Source: Neostapfia colusana
Lineage: Eukaryota; Streptophyta; Magnoliopsida; Poales; Poaceae
Direction: 5' to 3'
Length of the DNA: 64,000 nt
NCBI GenBank assembly: GCA_030760725.1
Contig: JASWHV010000009.1
Coordinates: forward strand, 90,012,780-90,076,779
This document shows, in pieces, positions 52,520-64,000 of this stretch; position 1 is the first letter of the stretch; every line of letters begins with the position of its first letter. A program made the position numbers and the translations under genes. Below the pieces are notes generated by a model that worked only from the letters and a program-made list of their open reading frames with translations, was not told where the DNA came from and searched no databases.

Positions 52520-54030
52520 GAAAATAAAAAAAATGTATTCTGGAGTATTATGGTTGGAGACCCATCATAATAGGTTTTGAGGTTCCAGATAACATAATAT
52601 TTCGGTACCCAACCATAATACCTGAAAAGAACAAGTGCGCCCCACCTTATAAGTCGGGTAGAAAGCCCTAAACACTCTGATGTGGGACAAAAGTTCCCAA
52701 GGTGGTGCAGACATCTTAATAGGCAGTCCATAATAATCACCGCCTGTGAAGTGGTGTTTTCATAGACAGCCTTTAATTTGGCTGCCTATGAAGTGCTATT
52801 TTCACAGGCAGTTTTAAAAAAGAACCGCTTGTGATATTGGAGGTGGGATTTAGTCCCACCTCGGGTTCCTAACTCGCCCTCATCCATCTTATAAGCTTGG
52901 ATGCCTCTGTTGCACCAAAGTCACTTGAACTGTCACTACTCAATTATCCAGTACTCTCTGTTCTCCCATGGGCCTGTTGCGCTGTTGTGCGGCTGGGCTT
53001 AACTGGTCTTCTTGCAGTGCTTCGCGCACTCGTGGCTCTGTTGGTCCTGACTGCCTCTATTGTTTTCCAATTTCCTAAAATCACAATTATGACATAAGTT
53101 CACATAAACTTAGGATGGTAAACAGTTATTTGTTGCATATAACAAGGTTTCATACATATGAAACAAATCTAATGAAATAAAAAATTATGAAAACATAAGC
53201 CATTCAATATTACACTGCTTTATTACACTGCGTTCAATATTAAAAATATATACAATATTTATCAAATTTATTCCATACAATTTTTCCTGCATTGACATCT
53301 TCTCTCATGTAGGGTTTCAAATCCTTTTTTTCTACGAGCTTGATGTTTTCTGGACTGGTAAAGAAGGGCATCTCTTCATATTGATTATATTCCTCTTCAT
53401 TATCTTTTAAAATTTTCAACTCTAACAATATTTTGCTTTCTATAAACAACTATGTGCATCTTCTCAGTTCCTGGATCTTGTACATAAAAAACTTGTGCAA
53501 CGCAATTGGTGAGAACCCACGGGTCATCTTTATAGCCCACTTTCTTTAAGTCTACTAGTGTGAGCCCATAGTTGTCCACTTTCACACCATCAGTTTGTTT
53601 GACCCATTGGCACTTAAACACGGGTATCTGCATTCTTTTGCCATAACGGAGTTCCCATATTTCCCCTATGAACCCAAAGTTTATGATCTTCTGCCCTAGT
53701 GGATCATAAGCCTCTATACGAATTCTATTATTTTGTGCAACACTCTTACTGTCTTTTGCCTTAGTGTAAAATGTGTACCCATTGATGTCATATGCTTGCC
53801 AGGATGTCACCAAAGCGGATGGGCCAGAAGCTAACTTCTTCATTGTTGCCCCTTCTATTGAGTCTCCGTATTGTATATTTTTGTCCACTAACCATTCAAG
53901 GGAACGACTTCTGCTCTCTCTCTCATGATCCACTCCTCTCTGCGGCCTTGGTTTTATCTACGAAGCTCAATTTTATGTTCCTCGATGTACGGCTCAGCTA
54001 TCGCGAGCTGTTGTAGTACACCAAAATATG
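52520..54030 (-). mobile_element. Degenerate second CACTA element
   Basis: Subterminal-type repeats (CCTGTGAAGTGGTGTTTTCA, GCCTATGAAGTGC, TCACAGGC) at 52740-52840, and a DUF4216 coding remnant on the minus strand. A decayed end may be GTTGTAGTACACC at about 54011. No intact CACTA terminus is seen. Unrelated in sequence to the intact CACTA at 38736. Confidence 0.55.
53240..53933 (-). pseudogene. CACTA transposase fragment, DUF4216 region
   Basis: The main minus-strand frame (53400-53933) holds WQAYDINGYTFYTKAKDSKS, GFIGEIWELRYG, IPVFKCQWVKQ and VAQVFYVQDP. These correspond to the DUF4216 boxes of the intact element (DVNGFRFRS, GIIKKILEFSF, VVFFDCDW, QVEQVYYLQYP). The frame shifts near 53420, after which an acidic tail (KILKDNEEEYNQYEEMPFF, then YMREDV) continues to 53240. 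The N-terminal transposase domains are absent. Confidence 0.8.
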
Positions 54031-54222
54031 CACAATGTACTAATTTGTAATATTGAACGATGAGATTTTTTCTACCCAATTTGCCTCTCCCACATAATGT
54101 AAGGTCCCAAATTTTTCATTTGCTAAAAGTGTTCATCACACCCACACCTCACCTCATTTGTGGTAATCACATGAACACATTTGAAGAGCAAGTAACCACC
54201 ATCAATAGATTTATTAGCAGAT

Positions 54223-55600
54223 TGTAACACCCCAAAACCTGTTAAAGAGGGGAATTAAAAAATTTTGGACGTAATGCATGTGATGAAACAATTAAAACTC
54301 AAACTGGAATTCAAATTTGAATCAAAACAGAAAAGAAAAAGGAAAAACGGCCAGTGGGCCGAAACCCACCTCAGCCGGCCCAACAGCCCGCGGCTGTTTT
54401 CCCCTCCTCCTCTCTCTGACGCGTGGGGCCCGCATGTCATCTTCTCACCCTCCCCCCCTCGCGCGCCCCCAACTGCCCCGATCTTCCCGCGCCTATCGCT
54501 GCTGCTTCACCCGATTTCCACGCCCGATCTTCGCCAAAGCGCTGCTGCACATCTAAACCGACCCCCGCCGCCCCTCCTTGTGCATTTAAACGCAAGAAAA
54601 CTCGCAGGTTTCCCCTTACCCACTCCATCTTTCTCTCCGGTGAGAACCGAGGCATCCTCGGCCATTTTCTTTCGATCCTCGGCCCGTTTCTCTGATCTAA
54701 CGGGCTTGTCGTGATCCACCGCCGCCAGGATGCCCTGCAGGTGGAGGAAGCGACAAGTCTTGCACCCTAGCATCGGCTACGACAAGCACCAAGGAGCAGC
54801 TCCGACCACCGTTGTCGCAGAGCCGAATTCCGACCTCTCCAAGCCCCAGAAACCCCTAGGTGGGCTTCCCCTACCCCTCCGCAGTCGATCCGTGTGAAAA
54901 GCTGCACGTTTTAGCGTGTAGCGGCAAGGAACCGAAGCTGCACCGGCGAGATCACCGCCCCCGCCGCCGCGCGCCGCCACGCGCGCGGGCTGGCTCTGGC
55001 CAGGGCGACGTGGCCCCCTAATTAAGGCCCGTCCATTTTAAATCATGCGGTCCCGAATAGATCTAACCAGTACCGCTTCACGATCTAATCTCAGCCCTCC
55101 GTTTTAAATTCAACGGCCCACGTCAGCCCCGCGTTATAAAGGCCGGGAATCTTACGCGCTACCCCCTGGGGATCTCGGAAAACACGAGCTAGCCCCGAAA
55201 AATTCTGATCTAGCCCCTGGACCCTCAGAAATTCATGTAAATTCAATTAAAAATCAGTTTTAGCCCCTGAACTTAATAGGAATTAGGAAGACCTCCCTAT
55301 TTTGCACACTTAGACCCCTGCAAATTTAGGAAATGAGAAATGGGGCCCCACTGCAGTGTGAATTTGCACATCAGCCCCTGGGAAGTATTAATTTCAGGAA
55401 ATTGAATATGTGAATAGGATTTAAATTTAAACATAGGAGTAGGTTCAGTTGAATTATTCTAACCCTGTTGAAAATTGATAGAACAATCTGAGGTCTAAAT
55501 TTGGAGGGGAAATAAACTATTAAAACTAATTGAGATTGCTGTTTTATAATTTATCTCTGAAATATACCCTTTAGGCATAAAACAAATTTATAATGTGGGA
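54223..55600 (+). mobile_element. Plus-oriented gypsy LTR, left arm of an inverted pair
   Basis: Starts TGTAACACCCCAAAACC, then passes into GC-rich leader-type sequence. The part at 55100-55400 (ACGTCAGCCC, TTATAAAGGCCGG, TTACGCGCTACCCCCTG, TTAGCCCCTGAACTTAA) is repeated in reverse complement at 59970-60240. The 3' end is lost where a copia fragment begins. Confidence 0.65.
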
Positions 55601-55689
55601 AAATAAATCTAAGTAACCAAAAAGGGGTAGGAAAAATTTATAAAGGTTCTGTTTGGGTAATTGGAACAGTAGAAATTTTTGTATGAATT

Positions 55690-56131
55690 TAGGTTGCTGT
55701 TCTATTGGTGGAAATATAGGCTCACACAAGTCACCATGCACCATTTCCAGGACTTGTTTTGCACGGTAGCCACTTTGAACTGGGAAGGAGCTTCTCTTCA
55801 ATTTTCCGGCTTCACAAGCTTCACATAACCTCTCCAGTTTTCCCACAAGCGTCGTGCCACGCACCAGCTCCTCTTGGACCATTTTCCTCAAAGCTGCCAC
55901 GTTAACATGCCCAAAGAGAGCATGCCCCTTTCTGGTCTCATCTTGCTCCATTGAAACATACACCCTGCTCGATGCAAGTTCACCCGTAGCATATACAGCC
56001 GGTTCTCTTCACGTATTACTTTCACCAGTAGCTTCCCACTCGGCTCACGAACCTCCAGAACTCCGTCCAGTATCCTATCCGGCCTCATCAAGCTGTCCAA
56101 TACTGATGATATTTGTGCAAAGTTGTGGAAT
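55690..56131 (-). pseudogene. Ty1/copia fragment (protease end to GAG-pre-integrase)
   Basis: The minus strand encodes NIISIGQLDEAG, the box after copia protease, then ILDGVLEVREPSGKLLVKV and LFGHVNVAALRKMVQEELV with CEACEAGKLKRSSFP (the integrase HHCC zinc finger) and VLEMVHGDLC, in two frames. It is cut at 56131 by a TGTCACACCC edge and has no RT. It differs from copia-1 and copia-2 in sequence, so it is a third family. Confidence 0.75.
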
Positions 56132-57706
56132 TGTCACACCCGGTTTCCCCGAAGAACAACCGAGTGAATATCACATGTATGCCAGGATCATTTTCTCATA
56201 CATGTCATGACAAATAGTGAAGCATCATTTATTACAAGCCAGGTGTCGAATATAAATAAGTCTTACATAGCATATGTCTCGATGGACGATAATAAATTCA
56301 TAACAAGTAAATAAAATAGCAGCGGAATATTATTCTTTTGGGCTCCGTCACAGGCGTTGCCCGGGGGACTCCATGAACCTAGAAACCTTCTTCGGGTCCG
56401 AAGTCTTGATCATTAAACACCACATCGTCTCCATGACCTGAGCAACAATTTAAACCAACAAATATGCAAGTTTGAGTACCGTGGGTACTCAGCAAGTGTG
56501 GGAAAGATTATATCATGCATGGCTAGAGCAAGGAGAGGTTGAACTCATGGTTAAAGCACTACGCAATTAATACCTATCACCTTAGTTTATTAAGCACCTA
56601 CATTACTACATAGGTGAAATGGTCCCAATCTCCCAACCCATCATCATAATCAAATAACCATAACATCATTTCCAATGTTAAGCTCCCCACTTAACATCCA
56701 CCACTTCCAAAGTCATCATCCTCTAATCATGAATAAGTCCAAGCCGCTCTTGACCGTGAGCACGGCTGTCATGACAGTTTTGACTCTGCAGAGTTTGCAC
56801 CACTGTACCCACATGTAGTGATTTCATCCCCCGTTGCCGGGTGGACTAAAAGAACCTCCATTATGCCAGTGGCTACGAACCACATTCACACTTCCCAGGT
56901 GTGTAGCCAGGAGATCACTATGAAGCCTTTACAAAGGGATTCCCGACGACCGTGGGCCCACTGAGGTTTCACCCCTAACAGCATATAACAGGCTCCAACC
57001 CCGCTGCAGTGGCCCCCTCTTGAGCCTTGCGGTTCATATGGTAGTCCAGCTGACACCCACTCCCCGCACCATCCAACACACCCATACTACGCCGGGGATA
57101 CACCTAATTAATTGGCCAAGCTGCCCATCTCAGCATGTGGTTGGCACGGTAAAGCCAGGTTACATGCTCCATGAACCGGTCCTTAGGATCTAGGCAAGTA
57201 CTAAAGACAAACCCGAGTCTTGTGCACCCAGCACCAACCAAATCATCCAACTTGCCTTGATCCCTACCTCTACATAACTCATAATATCTCATTCAAGAGT
57301 AAGGTAAACAAATTGATGATCTCATATCCCAATTATCCCATTCTAACATGGCTAAGCATAAGTAATATGAATGAATGACATAATAAAATAAACCAAAACC
57401 CAAGCTACAAGGAAACAAGGTAATGCAATTCTAGGGAAACTTCCTAGCATGGGTTTCATATTTCAATTGACAATGCAATAAATTCTATATACACATCCTA
57501 GTATAGGATCAAAGTGGTCAAGGACACTTGCCTTCTTCCTGCTGCTCTGGGAATGAAAAGTCTTGGTCTTGGAAGGGGAGAACTTGCTCTGGGCAGGTTC
57601 TACTCATGCCAATACACATAGCAAAAGAAAACAACAATCCGTAAGACATAGTTCACACTTTCACTTCATACAAACCACACATACATACCTATGAAAGTCA
57701 TTCACA
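56132..57706 (-). repeat. 1.58-kb LTR-part repeat, copy 1
   Basis: TGTCACACCCGGTTTCCCC...CATTCACA. Nearly the same as 57715-59295. On the minus strand it contains GGCAAGTGTCCTTGACC early on and AATAAATGATGC close to its end (GGGTGTGACA), which fits the R/U5 part of a long gypsy LTR. Short open frames are not conserved between the copies. Confidence 0.8.
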
Positions 57707-57714
57707 TTACTAAG

Positions 57715-59295
57715 TGTCACACCCGGTTTTTCCGAAGAACAACCAAGTGAATATCACATGTATGCCAGGATCATTTTCTCATACATGTGATGACAAATAG
57801 TGAAGCATCATTTATTACAAGCCAGGTGTCGAATATAAATAAGTCTTACATAGCAAATGTCTCGATGGACAATAATAAGTTCATCACAAGTAAATAAACT
57901 AGCAGCGGAATATTATTCTTGAGGGCTCTGTCACAGGCGTTGCCCGGGGGTCTCCATGAACCTAGAAACCTTCTTCGGGTCCAAAGTCTTGGTCATTATA
58001 CACCACCTCATTATCTTGACCTGAGCAGCAATATAAACCAACAAATATGCAATGTTGAGTACCGATGGTACTCAGCAAGTGTGGGAAAGTTATGTCATGC
58101 ATGGCTAGAACAAGGGGAGGTTGAACTCATGGTTAAAGCACTACGCAATTAATACCTATCACCATAGCTTATTAAGCACCTACATTACTACACAGGTGAA
58201 ATGGTCCCAATCTCCCATCCCATCATCATAATCAAATAACCATAACGTTATTTCCAATGTTAAGCTCCCCGCTTAACATCCACAACTTCCAAAACCATCA
58301 CTCCTCTAATCATGAATAAGTCCAAGCCACTCTTGACCGTGAGCACGGCTGTCATGACAGTTTCGACTCTGCAGAGTTTGTACCATTGTACTCACATGTA
58401 GTGATTTCATTCCCCGTTGCCGGGTGGACTAAAAGAACCTCCATTATGCCAGTGGCCACAAACCACATTTACACTTCCCAGGTGTGTAGCCAGGAGATCA
58501 CTACGAAGCCTTTACAAAGGGATTCCCGACGAGCATGGGCCCACTGAGGTTTCACCCCTAACAGCATACAAGAGGCTCCAACCCTGCTGCAGTGGCCCCC
58601 TCTTGAGCCTTGCGGTTCATATCGTAGTCCAGCTGACACCTACTCCCCGCACCATCCAACACACCCATACTACGCCGAGGATACACCTAATTAATTGGCC
58701 AAGCTGCCCCATCTCAGCATGTGGTTGGCACGGTAAAGACAGGTTACATGCTCCATGAACCGGTCCTTAGGATCCAGGCAAGTACTATACACAAACCCAA
58801 GTCTTGTGCACCCAGCACCAACCAAAATATCCAACTTACCTTGATCCCTACCTCTACATAACTCATAATATCTCATTCAAGAATAAGGTAAACAAGTTGA
58901 TGATATCATATCCCACTTATCCCATTCTAAGCATGGCTAAGCATAAGTAATATGAATGAATGACATAATAAAGCAAATCCCAACCCAAGCTTCAAGGAAA
59001 ACAAGGTAATGCAATTCTACGGAAACTTCCTAGCATGGGTTTCATATTTCAATTGGCAATGCGAATAATTCTATCTACACATCCTAGTATAGGAACAAAG
59101 TGGTCAAGGACACTTGCCTCCTTCCTGCTGGTCTTGGAATGGGTAGTCCTGATCTTGGAAAGGGAGAACTTGCTCTGGAGCAGGTTCTACATCATACCAT
59201 CACACATAGCAAAAGAAAAGCAATAATCCATAAGGCATAGTTCACACTTCCACTTCATACAAACCACACATTCACATTTATGAAAGCCATTCACA
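57715..59295 (-). repeat. 1.58-kb LTR-part repeat, copy 2
   Basis: TGTCACACCCGGTTTTTCC...CATTCACA, separated from copy 1 by 8 bases (TTACTAAG). Read on the minus strand it is collinear with the LTR that starts at 60796, so that LTR would be about 3.1 kb (60796 down to 57715). Confidence 0.75.
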
Positions 59296-60796
59296 AATTC
59301 TATGTGTTGTGGTTACTCTATGTGTGTTGATCTTTGGCTTACATGCACTTTTAAGCATGTGTATATGATTTCTACTTTTGTATTCATATTTATGCTTGCA
59401 TACTATATATATGAGTTTCCAATTTAAATAAATTCCTTATATTCAATTACTACACCTTTTAGCTACCAAGTATGCATGAAAGGTACTTTCCTACTCCATA
59501 TGTGTCTTCAGTCCTTCTACCAACCCTAAACTGAATTCTTTGGATTTTAGAAACTTCATTTATCATTTCCTAGTTGCTATATTTTCAGATTTATTTCCTA
59601 TGCCTAAATGTGAACTTTATTATGAAAATAATAAGACACGTCATCTAAACAGAATAGGTTCTGATCTAAAATATTTAATAATATATTTTTGAACTTTTCC
59701 TCTGATGTAAACTATTTTACATTTATTTTTCTAATTTTCAGAATTATTCTCTACTAAAAAAATGTGTTCCTATGTGAATAATCAATTAAACAGATTCATT
59801 TCAGCCAAAAATCTATTTTTATCTCACTCCAAGGTTTTCTAAGTACTGGGAAAGTTTTTAATTTAAATTTGACAATATGTTTGTCCCACCTTTTAAATTT
59901 TAAACACTAGCCACATATTCAAATTCCTAACTTTAATATCAAATAGGGTTAAAAAGGTAAACTCACCCCACTACAGGGTCCATTATATTATTTTAAGAAT
60001 TTCCAGGGGTCTAGCTACAATTAACAGAGGGGTTTTCCTAATTTTTATTAAGTGCAGGGGCTAAAACTGATTTTTAAATGAATTTACATGATTTTCTGAA
60101 GTTCCAGGGGCTAGATCAAAAGTTTCCGGGGCTAGATCTTATTTTCCGAGAACCTCAGGGGGTAGCGCGTAAGAATTCCAGCCTTTATAACGAGGGGCTG
60201 ACGTGGACCGTGCGATTTAAAACAGACGGCTGAGATTATAACGTCGAACCGGTACGCGGGGATTTAAACTCTACCGTGCGATTTAAAATAGACGGCGCAC
60301 AAACGGCAACGTCGCTCTGATCGAGCGCGGGCGGCGCTACCCGGCGGCGCACGGCGGCGGGAGGCGGCGATCTCGCCGGAGAGTTTTGGATCTTCGTCAA
60401 TTCTTCCTAAAACTGTGATTTTATGGCATAGATCGGTGGAGGGGAGGTCGGGGATCTCACCTCGGGGGTTTTCTTGAGCTCGGAGGTCCTAGAAGGCGGT
60501 CGGCGACGAGGTCCGAGGTGAATTCACGGCGAGGCTCGTCGGCGCTGTGTTTGAACCGCAAACCACCACGTTTTCTGCACCTGCGAGGTTCCCCGGAGGC
60601 GGTGGATCAAGACCAGCGAGTTAGATCAGAATTCCCGAGCGTAGATCGGGAAGAATTCGCCGGAGGGGCTCGGGTTCTCACAGGAGAGAAAATCGGCGGA
60701 TCGTGGGGAAAACGGGACGACGCCGGGGTTTTTATAGACGGGGTGACACGACCCCATTGGTCCTGTCGAGCCAGGATCACGCTGAGGGGTGTTGCA
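59296..60796 (-). mobile_element. Minus-oriented gypsy LTR, promoter half
   Basis: Begins on the minus strand TGCAACACCCCTCAGCG at 60796. TATA box TATAAAAA at 60729-60736, GC-rich leader to about 60290, then the block shared in reverse with 55100-55400, then AT-rich sequence leading into 59295. The short open frames near 60518-60819 are leader sequence. Confidence 0.7.
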
Positions 60797-60797
60797 T

Positions 60798-63700
60798 TGC
60801 ACAACACCGTATAACACACGTCAAAGGTACAAAGCGGAAGCGGAAATTTTATTACATAAACAGTTTATGAACATGTTTACATCAAAATAAGTTTAGTCCA
60901 CACTCGCGGGCGTAGACTAAGCATCAAGTGCACGTTCAGCCCATGAACGTGTCCTTGCTAGCACACACGCACACTAACTCTGCGGCGTGCACGACTCCCA
61001 CTCGACGGGGTTCCCCTCCTGGGGTTCTGTCTCCTCTTCGGGAGTCCCTTCCTCATAGAACCCTGCAAAAGCTTCAAACACAAGCAGTGAGCACGAAGGC
61101 TCAGCAAGTCTGACCCGTCTCACCTAAACATGGAACTTCTACATGAGGGTAATGGGTTGCATGGGACAAAATCATTTGCAAGGACTCGCCTAATTAGTAG
61201 AACCTTACTTTCAAGTTTTAGCAGCAGGTTGTGGAGAACCTTACGCTAAGGCACATGAGAGAGCCGCAATCAAACAAGAAAAGCATTTCTCTCATGTACT
61301 TTGCCCAAAGTTGAAAAGAACTTTAGTTAGCACTAAGCTACAGCATATCATTAACAATCAGTGTCCAGCTTTCAATCAGCAACATTTTAACATGTAACTA
61401 GCCTGTTCTTTCTATGTCACGGTACAGTGAACAAGTGGTACTCACTGACTGCGAGGGACGGCGATTATAATCGATTTACACCTGCAGGGTTACCCGAACA
61501 ACCCGTCACGTACGCCCGTACTCGATGTTGCCTACAACAACCATCACGGACGCCGTACGCGACTACCTTTCACCCGTTAGCCCAATATTGAACCGGTCCC
61601 ATCGTCCCGAGCAAGAGGTCTCTGCACGCGCATCTCTGTGCCGCCAGCCGATTTACACCTCGAGCTCTCAACCTACCCTCTGAACGACGGGCAATGCCTC
61701 AATACCCAGCTACCCGAGTTACATCAGTTTCCCGGTTCCCATATAGCCGGTAGGTCTTCGGTACTGTTCTAGCTTGTTCAACAGGCCCGCACACGGCTCG
61801 GTCCTCAATCGACACAAGCGGAGCTACAGTACACAGGCCCCAAAGTCCTGCTGCCCTTACTCTCCGCTCGGTCTCATTTTCTTGCCATGTGTATCATGTG
61901 CTATCTCTACCCGAGCAATGTGCCTCTAGCCTATTCTTGCGAGTAGTTCCAACTACTCGACTTGTACCGAATCCTACTCTACCCTAGCAATGCAGTGGCT
62001 AACGAGATTCGCAATCCTAAACCCAACCCGTGGTTTTCTTGGCCATGCAGTTGGATTTCCAAACAAGACTCTAATGCACAGAATAAAGGAAACAAGTATG
62101 TGCTCAAAACAATAAAAATTTGTAAAAAGGTTAATGCAAAGCGGAGCTTGCCTTGCTGCTCTTGGTCGTAGGCTAGCTGTTCCTCCGGAGTAACGAAGTC
62201 TAGGACTTCGGGTTCCTCCTCGACCTTAGCGACTACATGATAGAAACAATACATGTATTAATTTAATGCATTTGTATTAAGTTTGAAGTTGTGAAGTCTA
62301 TGACCCTTGCTAGATGGACCTAATGACTATGAAACTTTTACTGTGGCTTGGTTACAACCTAAACAGAGACTTGGTCAAGTTTTAGTTGCAGCAAAGCTCA
62401 TTTGAGCCCTCCACAAATAATTATGTCCTTGACCTTAATTGGAACTCTTAGGGTGTTCTAGGAATTTTCATGAGACAAACTATGACTTCCTGAAAACTAG
62501 ATTTTCAGAGGGTTCTAATGGAGTTGGTCTCACTTAATTTGGAAGTCTTTAACTAAAGATATGAGCTAAACAATTTCAGAGAAAATTCTGAAAATGTTTC
62601 TGAACATTTTCTATTTTCTCTGGAACAGTTTCATTAATCACACCATTAGGTGGATTAAATGAGCTCAAATGGATCTGAAATTTTTATGGTAGTTCAAGGA
62701 TATTTTGGTGAACATCTCAGTAAAATTTCAGGATTTTCCTCCAAAGGATTCTCCAGTTAAAATTCCTAACGTTTAAACTTTGAGGAATTAATTCTGGAGA
62801 AATAAGGAATTTCATGAAGTGAAACTTGATTTTCTGGAAAGTACTCAGAGAGCTGAATCCAGCAAAATTTGGTTCACTCAATTTGGAGCTTTCTAGCCAA
62901 AGTTATGAGGATTTGAAGTTTGAAGGAAATCTGAAAATCGGGGAAAAGTTTAAACTCGCGCGTGGGCCCAGGGAACACGCGTCGCACGCCTAGGCGATGG
63001 CACACCGCGGCCCACAAGGATTTTGCGCGCCAGCACACCCGATCCCGCCGCAGCCGGATCCCGATTCAAAGTATCGGCCGCTGACAGTTGGGGTCCACCC
63101 CCTTCTTCAACCTCGCGACACCCGCGCTCCGCCGCCGAGGGACCTCGCCGGAGAGCTCGCCGCCGGCTGCTGTACAGCTCCAAACTTCTTGATTCTGGCC
63201 GCCCCTGCCTACTTTTACTTGGGGAACCGGATTCTAGGGTCAGCTGCTCATGACAATGGCCGGAGCATGGTCGGCGACGAGCCGCCACCTCGGAATGACT
63301 TCGGCCATGTCGGCTGACTTCTCTAACACCTCAGCTACTTGGGAAATCGGTCGGGGAGCATCAGTGGACCTCAGAGAAGGTCGACATGAGCTCGAGGCAG
63401 CTCGGGGAAGGCCCGAAATAGGTCCTCACCGTGTGCCCGATACCCCCCGCTCGTTCCGCCATTAGTAGACCTTAAATTACGCCGGGCACAGAGGTTCTCC
63501 GGCCCAGAGTTGTGAAGGCAACTTGTGCGTTACCGTGTCTAGCTCGTGTGGGAGTGGCCTGAGGCCCTCTAATCCTTTCTAGAGCATGAATTAAACAGAA
63601 TCGTACCCGAAGGTCGTTCTGCACACAGAAAGGGGAAAAGTGGAAATTCGCCGCCGGTGAGCAACCACTCGAGCTGTGGCTCGGGGATGAGCAGCACCGG

Positions 63701-64000
63701 TCACCCGCGCGTCCAAGGGTGCCTTGGCTCGGGCGTGACAACGCCCAGGTTGGGCTGTCCACGAGAGCCCGAGGTGCGGCGGTTCCAAGTTCCGAGTTTG
63801 ATCTTTCGGCACAGCCGATATCAATCGGTTTCAACCGAATTCTAGCAATGGGGAGGATGGAGGAAGGTCTCTAGTACCTTGCTGGGACTCTGGAGTGGAA
63901 GGAGGGAGCTGCGATCGGCGTCCTCCGATCAAGTCTGAACTGCGGAAACTTTCGGCCAGTGCTGGGTTCTTGCGGGAAAACACGTCGGTACCTCGGCCGA
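60798..64000 (-). mobile_element. Minus-oriented gypsy-type LTR running off the right edge
   Basis: The left edge TGCACAACACC abuts the previous LTR with one base between. On the minus strand: GC-rich leader-like sequence (64000-62960), AT-rich part with CATAACTTTGGCTAGAAAGC (about 62900), GGCAAGCTCCGCTTTGCATT (about 62150), then a tail ending with TTCCGCTTCCGCTTTG near 60840. The overall layout parallels 48368-52260. No protein is recognisable in its frames. Confidence 0.55.

Noticed and set aside
54265..54714. 149-codon plus-strand ORF in the LTR at 54223
   Set aside because: Pro-rich leader-type LTR sequence; three phases are open and none shows a domain.
62950..63834. GC-rich ORFs near the right edge
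   Set aside because: Lie in LTR leader-like sequence; no conserved motif in any phase.

Overview
The window is plant nuclear DNA, almost certainly from a grass (Poaceae). It is heterochromatin-like and built almost entirely of nested transposable elements: TG...CA LTRs, copia elements primed by initiator-Met tRNA, Opie/Ji-like copia proteins, GC-rich gypsy LTRs and CACTA elements. Splice sites are plant-type. I see no complete host gene, no tRNA or rRNA gene and no CRISPR. The one host-gene piece is a WUSCHEL-type homeobox fragment carried inside a CACTA transposon.

Layout. 1-1416: an LTR running off the left edge. 1417-7051: a truncated, minus-oriented Ty3/gypsy element of Tat/Grande type, with an antisense PF04195 reading frame, G-box repeats, an integrase tail, a broken gag, a PBS and one complete LTR. 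It sits in another minus-oriented LTR (7052-9271) that contains a CCATTTCTATG minisatellite. 9272-9773: a second PF04195 remnant, into which copia-1 (9779-19498; TSD TTTCT; 1.6-kb LTRs) inserted. 19504-20580 and 37795-37915: a gypsy LTR with about 110-bp G-box repeats, split by copia-2 (20581-37789; TSD GACAC; 1.43-kb LTRs). Copia-2 is itself split by a 7.0-kb gypsy deletion derivative (22529-29560; TSD GGCTC) that landed inside its third ORF.

38153-38735: a gypsy pol tail and an LTR piece with a 5S-rRNA-like box. That box is the target of an autonomous-type CACTA element (38736-48340; 11-bp TIRs, TSD TTG). The CACTA carries subterminal arrays of TTATTGACGACGG, the captured WOX promoter plus homeodomain exon (40358-40663), a 190-bp foldback, a TNP2-like transposase gene with two single-base frame breaks, and a ten-exon Transposase_24/TNPA-like gene that I could splice into one uninterrupted 545-codon frame. 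48368 to about 52260: another LTR-type sequence. About 52500-54030: a decayed second CACTA with a DUF4216 fragment. 54223-60796: oppositely oriented gypsy LTRs flanking a copia fragment and a 1.58-kb tandem duplication. 60798-64000: a further minus-oriented LTR running off the right edge.

How it fits together. The three complete LTR elements and the CACTA all have perfect target-site duplications, so the order of insertion can be read (gypsy into copia-2 into an older gypsy LTR; CACTA into a 5S-box LTR). The CACTA is the most interesting unit. Its leader intron holds a sense-oriented WOX homeodomain exon with its own TATA box, just upstream of the transposase genes, which is a clear case of gene capture. 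Domain names come from recognising protein motifs by eye; no database search was possible.
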